Made by a program: the position numbers and the translations under genes | Part shown: positions 58,410-64,000 of the stretch, one piece after another | Position numbering within the stretch: position 1 is the first letter of the stretch | Layout of the letters: each line of letters starts with the position of its first letter | Notes under the pieces: model-generated | Seen by the model: only the letters and a program-made list of their open reading frames with translations | Database searches by the model: none | Told to the model about the DNA's origin: nothing | NCBI GenBank assembly: GCA_964563395.1 | Contig: CAZLWK010000006.1 | Coordinates: 115,726-179,725 of the forward strand | Reading direction: 5' to 3' | Source: JBEVOS01 sp964563395 | GTDB taxonomy: Bacteria > Pseudomonadota > Alphaproteobacteria > Caulobacterales > Aquidulcibacteraceae | DNA: 64,000 nt

Positions 58410-58970
58410 TTAAGCCGACATCCTCCCAGACAGAGGATAGGACGCCTCGAGCCTGTAAAGGTTCGGGGCGTTCTTCTTTTGCCAGCTTGAATAGAGAATG
58501 AGTTCGTCCGCTACGAAGGATGGCGGCGCGAACAAGCCGTTGGCGCGCTCGAACGCCTGCACCCGATCGAGCGCGGCGCCGGACAGATAAGCGATCGTGA
58601 CGTGCGGCGTGAACGCGCGAGTCTCCGGCTTCAAGCCCGTGCGCCGCGCCGCGCGCTCGCAATCGGCGGCGAGCTTTGTCAGCGCGGCGTTGGCCTCGGC
58701 GCCGATGAACAGCGTATGCGGATCGGCGCCGCCGAAACTGCCCGCGCCGCGCAGCTGAATGTAGATCGGCGCGGTCTGCAGACACACATGCTCAAGCGCG
58801 GTGTCCAATTCCTCCGCCACCGGCTCCGTCACCTCGCCGAAGAAGCGCAGCGTGAGATGCAGCGCCTCGCGCGGGCGCCATTTCGCGCCCGGCACGCCGC
58901 GCTGGATCGCCATAAGGCGCGCGGCCGCGGGATCGGGAATGGGAAAGGCGGCGAACAGGCGAAGCGACAT
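58410..58970 (-). CDS. thpR: RNA 2',3'-cyclic phosphodiesterase (2H family)
   Basis: A 186-residue 2H phosphoesterase. Both HxT/S motifs are visible: ALHLTLRFFGEVTEPVAEEL (first) and TPHVTIAYLSGAALDRVQAF (second). It opens with LRLFAAFPIPDPAAARLMAI, usual for the family. E. coli ThpR hydrolyses 2',3'-cyclic phosphates and can ligate tRNA halves via 2'-5' bonds. Start at ATG 58970. Confidence 0.93.
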   Translation of the reverse strand: MSLRLFAAFPIPDPAAARLMAIQRGVPGAKWRPREALHLTLRFFGEVTEPVAEELDTALEHVCLQTAPIYIQLRGAGSFGGADPHTLFIGAEANAALTKLAADCERAARRTGLKPETRAFTPHVTIAYLSGAALDRVQAFERANGLFAPPSFVADELILYSSWQKKNAPNLYRLEASYPLSGRMSA

Positions 58971-59026
58971 GGCGAGGCCTCAACGTCTCCCATTGCGCGC
59001 GGCCGCGCCATGCCTTTTGGCGGCGG

Positions 59027-59293
59027 CTAAGTGCGCATCGTGTTGGGCGGATCGCTGGCGGGAAAGGATTCATCCGCCGCCTGGTCCACCTTGTCCCAGT
59101 CCGGCGGCGGATCGCGCATCGCCTCGGGCCCCGCTGGACGCACCTCCGTCGGGATGTGGGCCCGCTTCCTGAGCCGCGCGCGCCGCACCATGCGCAGACC
59201 GATATAGCCGGCGGCCGCCGCGCCGGCGGCGAGCGCCAAGCCCATCCATGGCGTTCCGCGACGCGCGGCGTTCACATCCTGGCGCAATTGCAT
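59027..59293 (-). CDS. Small single-helix membrane protein with ESFPASDPP tail
   Basis: About 88 residues with one membrane helix (WMGLALAAGAAAAGYIGLRM, about 16-35), a basic cytosolic stretch, and the C-terminal motif VDQAADESFPASDPPNTMRT. The ESFPASDPP sequence is shared by many small alphaproteobacterial proteins of unknown function. ATG at 59293 chosen over an upstream in-frame ATG because the mature sequence pattern begins there. Confidence 0.65.
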   Translation of the reverse strand: MQLRQDVNAARRGTPWMGLALAAGAAAAGYIGLRMVRRARLRKRAHIPTEVRPAGPEAMRDPPPDWDKVDQAADESFPASDPPNTMRT

Positions 59294-59675
59294 GGGCGCT
59301 CCTTCACGCGCGCGACGCAAAACGCGGCGCGCATCCACGTTTCAACGCATGCGCACGCCGCAAGTTCAGCGCGCGATCACAGCGATCGAACCGCGCGCAC
59401 ACGTTGCCATTTTGTTCAGCCAAACATCACCATACGCTGAAGCGTCCTCTGACGCCGGCCGAACCATGACTGACCGCTCTCGCGTTTCCGAGCGGCGCAA
59501 TTGTCGGACAGAAAGCTTTGGCGCGTGCGGATCGCTCGTTCAGGTGGTGTTTGCTGAAGAGCTCTCGACTTGGAACGTGCTTTCGGCACGCATCACTTTC
59601 CGTGAGCGAAATAAACCACGCGCGCGAAAAACCGTCAAGAAAAATTGGCGTCAAGCGAACGCGCGCATGAGCGCG
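59294..59675. other. Intergenic region without a clear gene (382 bases)
   Basis: Between the small membrane-protein gene and the gyrB stop. Open frames exist on both strands but none has a convincing start or protein-like composition. A GCGCGC/GCGCGC stem (59661-59676) overlaps the end of gyrB and could act in transcription termination; the minus-strand side continues to a TTTTT run after about 20 bases. No promoter can be assigned. Confidence 0.5.
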
Positions 59676-62087
59676 CTACGTATCAACCGCCGCATCGAGC
59701 GCATTCTCCTGAATGAATTCACGGCGCGGCTCGACGACATCGCCCATCAATTTCGCGAACATCTCATCGGCTTCATCGGCGTGATGCACTTTCACTTGCA
59801 GCAAAGTACGCGCTTCGGGATCGAGCGTCGTCTCCCACAATTGATCGGGATTCATTTCGCCGAGACCTTTGTAGCGCTGAATGGAGACGCCCTTGCGGCC
59901 CGTGGCGAGAATGCCTTCAAGCAAGGACAAAGGACCGTGCACGGCGGAAACATCCGCGCCGCGCCGCAAGCGCGCCGGCCCGCCATAGGTTTCGCGCAGC
60001 GCCTGCGCGCGTTCGGCCAAGCGCCGCGCATCGGTGGAATCGCGCAGCAAACGATCGAGCACGACGCGCTCTGCGACGCCGCGCACGATGCGCTCCAGCA
60101 CGAGCGCGCCATCCGGATCGAAGCGGCCCGACCAGCCTGCTTCGCCTTCTTCGGCGAGCAGATTGAGCCGCGCCGCCGCCTTCACCGCTTCCGCGTCGCC
60201 CGCTTCTGGCGCGAACGCGCCGGCGATCGCGGCCTGTTCGAGTACGGAATCCGGCGCGCGCTGATGCAGGCGCTTGATCAGGATTTCCGCGCCCATGGCT
60301 TCGCGCGCGAGGCGCTTTAAATCCTCGCCGCCGATCTGTTGCCCATCGGCGAGCTCCAGCACCGCGCCGGCCGAGCCTTCATCGATCAGGAATGTCTCGA
60401 ACTCGGCCTCATCCTTGAGATAGCGCCCGCTCTTGCCCTTGGTCGCCTTATAGAGCGGCGGCTGGGCGATATAGAGATAGCCGCCCTCGATGATCGCGGG
60501 CATCTGCCGATAGAAGAAGGTGAGCAGCAGCGTGCGGATGTGCGCGCCGTCCACGTCGGCGTCAGTCATGATGATGATCTTGTGGTAGCGCAGCTTGGCG
60601 ATGTCGAAATCGTCGCGCCCGATGCCGCAGCCGAGCGCGGTGATCAGCGTGCCGACCTGTTCCGAACTCAGCATCTTGTCGAAGCGCGCGCGCTCCACGT
60701 TCAGGATTTTTCCGCGCAGCGGCAGCACGGCCTGCGTCTCGCGCGCGCGGCCCTGCTTGGCCGAGCCGCCGGCGCTGTCGCCCTCGACGATGAAGATTTC
60801 CGATTTAGCCGGATCCTTCTCCTGGCAATCGGCGAGCTTGCCCGGCAGCGAGGCGATGTCGAGCGCGCTCTTGCGGCGCGTCAGCTCGCGCGCCTTGCGC
60901 GCTGCCTCGCGCGCGGCGGCGGCCTCCACGATCTTGCCCATCACCGCCTTCGCGGGGCCGGGATTCTCCTCGAACCAGCGGCCGAGCGCCTCGGTCATCA
61001 GGCTCTCCACCACAGGACGCACCTCGGAGGAGACCAGCTTGTCCTTCGTTTGCGACGAGAATTTCGGATCGGGCACTTTAACGGAGAGCACGCACGTCAA
61101 GCCTTCGCGCGCGTCGTCGCCGGTGATGTCCACCTTCTCCTTCTTGGCCATCCCGCTGTCTTGCATGTAGCTGTTGACGACGCGCGTCAGCGCGCCGCGA
61201 AAGCCGGCGAGATGGGTGCCGCCGTCGCGCTGCGGGATGTTGTTGGTGAAGCACAACATCGTCTCGTGATAGCCGTCATTCCATTGCAGCGCGGCTTCCA
61301 CGCTGATGCGGTCGCGCTCGGCGACGACGCTGATCGGTTTGCCGATGAGCGCGTTCCGTGAGCGGTCGAGGTGGCGCACGAACGCCTCCACGCCGCCGTC
61401 ATAGCGCATCGTCTCCTCGAACGGCTCGGCGCCGCGCAGGTCGCGAAACACGATCGACACGCCGGAATTGAGGAAGGCGAGCTCGCGGATGCGGTGCTCG
61501 AGCGTCTTGCGGTCGAATTCGACCATGGTGAACGTGGCGGTCGAGGGCAGGAAGCGCACCGCCGTGCCGCGCCGGCCATTGGCGGGCCCCCGCAGCGCCA
61601 GGGGCGCCTCGGCCTCGCCATGGCGGAAGCGCATCCAATGCTCCTGCCCGTCGCGCCAGATCGTGAGGTCCAGCCATTCGGACAGCGCGTTGACGACCGA
61701 CACGCCCACGCCATGGAGGCCGCCGGAAACCTTGTAGGAATTTTGATCGAATTTCCCGCCCGCATGGAGCTGGGTCATGATCACTTCGGCGGCGGACACG
61801 CCCTCGCTGGGGTGCAGATCGGTGGGGATTCCGCGTCCGTCATCGGTGATCTCGGCCGATCCGTCGGGGTGCAGGGTGACGGTGACCAGCTTGGCGTGCC
61901 CGGCCAGCGCCTCGTCGATGGCGTTGTCCAGCACCTCATAGACCATGTGATGCAGGCCGGAGCCGTCATCGGTGTCGCCGATATACATGCCCGGACGCTT
62001 CCGCACGGCGTCCAAGCCCTTGAGAACCTTGATGGAATCCGCGCCATATTCAGGGGGATCGTCAGACGCGTTTTGCGGGGCGGTCAT
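59676..62087 (-). CDS. gyrB: DNA gyrase subunit B
   Basis: An 803-residue type IIA topoisomerase subunit supplying ATPase and TOPRIM functions; with GyrA it introduces negative supercoils. GHKL ATPase: VLDNAIDEALAGHAKLV, then ITDDGRGIPTDLHPSEG and VSGGLHGVGVSVVNALSEW. TOPRIM: IFIVEGDSAGGSAKQGR and IMTDADVDGAHIRTLLLTF. C-terminal signature QRYKGLGEMNPDQLWETT identifies gyrB rather than parE. Single gene here; recF and dnaN are not adjacent. Start at ATG 62087. Confidence 0.97.
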   Translation of the reverse strand: MTAPQNASDDPPEYGADSIKVLKGLDAVRKRPGMYIGDTDDGSGLHHMVYEVLDNAIDEALAGHAKLVTVTLHPDGSAEITDDGRGIPTDLHPSEGVSAAEVIMTQLHAGGKFDQNSYKVSGGLHGVGVSVVNALSEWLDLTIWRDGQEHWMRFRHGEAEAPLALRGPANGRRGTAVRFLPSTATFTMVEFDRKTLEHRIRELAFLNSGVSIVFRDLRGAEPFEETMRYDGGVEAFVRHLDRSRNALIGKPISVVAERDRISVEAALQWNDGYHETMLCFTNNIPQRDGGTHLAGFRGALTRVVNSYMQDSGMAKKEKVDITGDDAREGLTCVLSVKVPDPKFSSQTKDKLVSSEVRPVVESLMTEALGRWFEENPGPAKAVMGKIVEAAAAREAARKARELTRRKSALDIASLPGKLADCQEKDPAKSEIFIVEGDSAGGSAKQGRARETQAVLPLRGKILNVERARFDKMLSSEQVGTLITALGCGIGRDDFDIAKLRYHKIIIMTDADVDGAHIRTLLLTFFYRQMPAIIEGGYLYIAQPPLYKATKGKSGRYLKDEAEFETFLIDEGSAGAVLELADGQQIGGEDLKRLAREAMGAEILIKRLHQRAPDSVLEQAAIAGAFAPEAGDAEAVKAAARLNLLAEEGEAGWSGRFDPDGALVLERIVRGVAERVVLDRLLRDSTDARRLAERAQALRETYGGPARLRRGADVSAVHGPLSLLEGILATGRKGVSIQRYKGLGEMNPDQLWETTLDPEARTLLQVKVHHADEADEMFAKLMGDVVEPRREFIQENALDAAVDT

Positions 62088-62183
62088 GCGGCTCGAATCG
62101 ATTGAGGGATAAGCCTCAGATATAGGGACAAATCCCCGAAAAGTCTCGGTTTTTCCGCCAGAATTCGCGCCGTCGCGCCCGCC

Positions 62184-62552
62184 TTAAGGGGCGGCCGTCA
62201 CGCACAGCCAGGCCGGCTTCTCCTCCGGGTAGGAATCGCTCTGCGGCGGCAGCGTCTCCGGCGCGTCGAACGCGCCGACGAGGAGGCTGATCTTTTCTAG
62301 CCGGTCCTCGGATCGCCAGAACAGCGGCGAGCCGCAGACGCCGCAGAAGCCGCGCCGCACGCCCGGACTGGAGGCATAGAGCGCCGGCGTTCCGACCATC
62401 GCGACCTCGGCGCTCGGATAATCGGCGAAGAACGCCACCAGCGAGCCGGTGGCCCGGCGGCAGCTGGCGCAAAAGCACTTTTCCTTGAGGAGTGGTTCGC
62501 CGCGCGCCTCGAAGCGTATAGCGCCGCAGCGGCAGCCGCCGGTTCGTGTCAT
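62184..62552 (-). CDS. GFA (glutathione-dependent formaldehyde-activating/CENP-V) family protein
   Basis: A 122-residue zinc protein of the GFA/CENP-V family. Zinc ligands: GGCRCGAIRF (Cys7, Cys9), CFCASCRRATG, and RRGFCGVCGSPLFWRSEDR. Most family members are not true formaldehyde-activating enzymes, so the activity is uncertain. Start at ATG 62552, 6 bases after AAAGGAGG; an ATG six codons upstream overlaps that SD sequence and is rejected. Confidence 0.92.
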   Translation of the reverse strand: MTRTGGCRCGAIRFEARGEPLLKEKCFCASCRRATGSLVAFFADYPSAEVAMVGTPALYASSPGVRRGFCGVCGSPLFWRSEDRLEKISLLVGAFDAPETLPPQSDSYPEEKPAWLCVTAAP

Positions 62553-62638
62553 GCTTGGGCCTCCTTTCAAAGCGGCGACGCCGCGTCGCAGGGCAAAGCG
62601 CGCCGCGAGCGCCCAGATGAGGAGCGGGAGTGAGAGCC

Positions 62639-63373
62639 ATGGGGCCCCATCCGAAACAGGAAATCCTGCACCACGAGCCGCAGGGCGTCTCCGACGCCAT
62701 CGCGCTCGGCATGACGAAATTCCTCCGCTTCCTGGCCGATTCCTTCTTCGCCGGGCGCTATGGCCACCGGGCCGTCGTCCTGGAGACCGTCGCCGGCGTG
62801 CCCGGCATGGTGGGCGGCATGATGAACCACCTCAAGAGCCTGCGCCTGATGCGGGACGACGAAGGCTGGATCAAGACGCTGCTCGACGAGGCCGAGAATG
62901 AGCGCATGCACCTGATGACGTTCATCTCGCTGTTCAAGCCGAGCTGGTTCGAGCGTCTGTTGCTGATGCTGGCCCAGGCGATCTTCTGGAACGCCTATTT
63001 CTTCCTCTACCTGTTCTCGCCGAAAACCGCGCACCGCATGGTCGGCTATTTCGAGGAGGAGGCGGTGGTCTCCTACACGCAATTCCTGGCCGAGATCGAC
63101 GCCGGGCGCGTCGACAACGTGCCCGCGCCGGCCCTGGCGATCGAGTATTGGAAGCTGGCGCCCGATGCGCGCCTGCGCGACGTCGTGCTCGCCGTGCGCG
63201 CGGACGAAGCCGGCCACCGCGACATGAACCATCACCTCGCCCAGCAATTGCGGACCGGCGAAACCCCGTGGCGGCATCTGGAGGATGAATCGCCCTCCCA
63301 TCTCACGCCCGGCACGCTGCAGGCGGACAACCGCGCCGAATTCGCCAAGACGCTGGAGCGCGCCGAGCCGTAA
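62639..63373 (+). CDS. Alternative oxidase (di-iron quinol oxidase)
   Basis: A 244-residue bacterial alternative oxidase that passes electrons from ubiquinol to oxygen without pumping protons and resists cyanide. Di-iron ligands sit in four helices: VLETVAGVPGMVGG, LLDEAENERMHLMTF, YFEEEAVVSYTQFL and ADEAGHRDMNHHLA. Starts ATG 62639 after GGAGCGGGAG; an upstream in-frame GTG is less likely. It suggests a redox-overflow or nitric-oxide/cyanide-tolerant branch of the respiratory chain. Convergent with the OdhB gene. Confidence 0.93.
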   Translation: MGPHPKQEILHHEPQGVSDAIALGMTKFLRFLADSFFAGRYGHRAVVLETVAGVPGMVGGMMNHLKSLRLMRDDEGWIKTLLDEAENERMHLMTFISLFKPSWFERLLLMLAQAIFWNAYFFLYLFSPKTAHRMVGYFEEEAVVSYTQFLAEIDAGRVDNVPAPALAIEYWKLAPDARLRDVVLAVRADEAGHRDMNHHLAQQLRTGETPWRHLEDESPSHLTPGTLQADNRAEFAKTLERAEP

Positions 63374-63379
63374 GCGCGC

Positions 63380-64000
63380 TTAGAGGTCCAGCAGCATCCG
63401 CTCGGGGTCTTCAAGGCCCTCCTTCACGCGCACCAGGAACGTTACGGCCTCTTTGCCGTCCACCAGGCGATGATCGTAGGACAGCGCCAGATACATCATC
63501 GGGCGGATCACGACCTGCTTGTCGATCGCCACGGGCCGATCCTGGATTTTGTGCATGCCCAGGATGCCCGATTGCGGCGCGTTCAGAATGGGCGTGGACA
63601 TGAGCGAGCCATAGACGCCGCCATTCGAGATCGTGAACGTCGCGCCCTGCAGATCCTCGAGCTTCAAATGCCCGTCGCGGGCTTTCACGCCGAGATCGCC
63701 GATCTCCTTCTCGATTTCGGCCATGCTTTTCTGATCGCAATCGCGCACCACCGGCACCACGAGCCCGCGATCGGTGCCGACCGCGATGCCGATGTCGTAA
63801 TAATTCTTGTAGATGATGTCCTCGCCGTCGATCTCGGCGTTGACGTTCGGAATCTCCTTCAGCGCGGCCACGCAGGCCTTCACGAAGAAGCTCATGAAGC
63901 CGAGCTTCACGCCGTGGCGCTTCTCGAAGACGTCCTTGTACTCGCTGCGCAGCGCCATCACCGCGCCCATGTCCACCTCGTTGAAGGTGGTGAGCATGGC
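63380..64000 (-). CDS. sucB: Dihydrolipoyl succinyltransferase, E2 of 2-oxoglutarate dehydrogenase (5' part outside window)
   Basis: C-terminal 206 codons of an E2 acyltransferase; the lipoyl and E1/E3-binding parts lie beyond the right edge. LTTFNEVDMGAVMALRSEYK and GVKLGFMSFFVKACVAALKE are diagnostic of the succinyltransferase catalytic domain; the active-site motif is LALSYDHRLVDGKEAVTFL (catalytic His, Asp). It implies that a standard 2-oxoglutarate dehydrogenase complex is encoded next to this window. Confidence 0.95.
   Translation of the reverse strand, partial: AMLTTFNEVDMGAVMALRSEYKDVFEKRHGVKLGFMSFFVKACVAALKEIPNVNAEIDGEDIIYKNYYDIGIAVGTDRGLVVPVVRDCDQKSMAEIEKEIGDLGVKARDGHLKLEDLQGATFTISNGGVYGSLMSTPILNAPQSGILGMHKIQDRPVAIDKQVVIRPMMYLALSYDHRLVDGKEAVTFLVRVKEGLEDPERMLLDL

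Noticed and set aside
59427..59654. 75-codon minus-strand ORF downstream of the ESFPASDPP gene
   Set aside because: Composition is not protein-like and no SD sequence precedes it.

Overview
The window is a dense, high-GC stretch of a Gram-negative chromosome, almost certainly an alphaproteobacterium. Clade-typical genes support this: usg, carD next to a 7Fe ferredoxin, an S4 protein and a SUV3-type helicase, mmcB, a DUF1674 (SdhAF4-type) protein, a CC0125/CC1285-type lipoprotein, a membrane-anchored AraC regulator, and rpmB near cobT/cobS/dnaJ/bolA. A Caulobacterales/Hyphomonadaceae-like host is a guess from gene content only. Most genes are housekeeping or conserved accessory genes. There is no prophage, CRISPR array, recognisable insertion sequence or large island.

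Layout. 1-6.1 kb: a HemL-like class III aminotransferase cut by the left edge, a TylF-like methyltransferase, an RTX protein, tRNA-Arg(CCG), envelope lipoproteins, usg and a haemolysin-III membrane protein. 6.1-12.6 kb: a cytochrome P450 and a DUF29 gene converging on a paired-palindrome repeat, then argG, kup, a DUF1674 gene and htpX. 12.7-23.2 kb: tamA-tamB (outer-membrane assembly), convergent with a three-gene 2-oxoacid:ferredoxin oxidoreductase cluster (korB, korA, GltD-like flavoprotein) joined by 4-bp overlaps. 23.4-33 kb: sugar/alcohol dehydrogenase, GPH-type transporter, a divergent CysG N-terminal homologue, IMPase-type phosphatase, an unrecognised membrane/vWA-like gene pair, a degenerate GIY-YIG-like protein, GDPD, EamA, thioesterase. 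33-42 kb: clpB, enoyl-CoA hydratase, a channel/TrkA-N/RyR protein, tRNA-Arg(CCU), an SNase-like lipoprotein, AraC regulator, sterol-desaturase-type hydroxylase and a second paired-palindrome repeat. 42-59 kb: carD/fdxA/S4/helicase, SDR, DUF3108, rpmB, cobT and cobS separated by a DUF155 gene, a Phd-VapC module and a gene remnant, then dnaJ, bolA, DUF1214/DUF1254, mmcB, lipoproteins, thpR. 59-64 kb: gyrB, a GFA protein, alternative oxidase and the 3' part of odhB/sucB.

How the genes work together. Envelope biogenesis (TamA/TamB, HtpX, several lipoproteins), proteostasis (ClpB, HtpX, DnaJ-like) and central carbon/electron flow (KorAB with a flavin/Fe-S partner, OdhB, alternative oxidase, SdhAF4-like factor, ferredoxin) are all represented. 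The organism appears to encode both a ferredoxin-linked and a lipoamide-linked route for 2-oxoglutarate oxidation.

Best leads for something undescribed: (i) the two paired-palindrome elements, whose stems differ in sequence but share architecture and whose terminal TAG serves as the stop codon of the flanking genes; (ii) the overlapping coiled-coil/4-TM plus vWA-like gene pair at 27.6-29.7 kb; (iii) the channel-TrkA-N-RyR protein; (iv) the KOR plus GltD-like cluster; (v) the toxin-antitoxin and gene-remnant segment bounded by a 10-bp direct repeat between cobS and cobT. Several proteins also lack expected catalytic residues (P450, CysG-N, SNase, SDR, GIY-YIG). All calls come from reading the sequence by eye; no database search was run.
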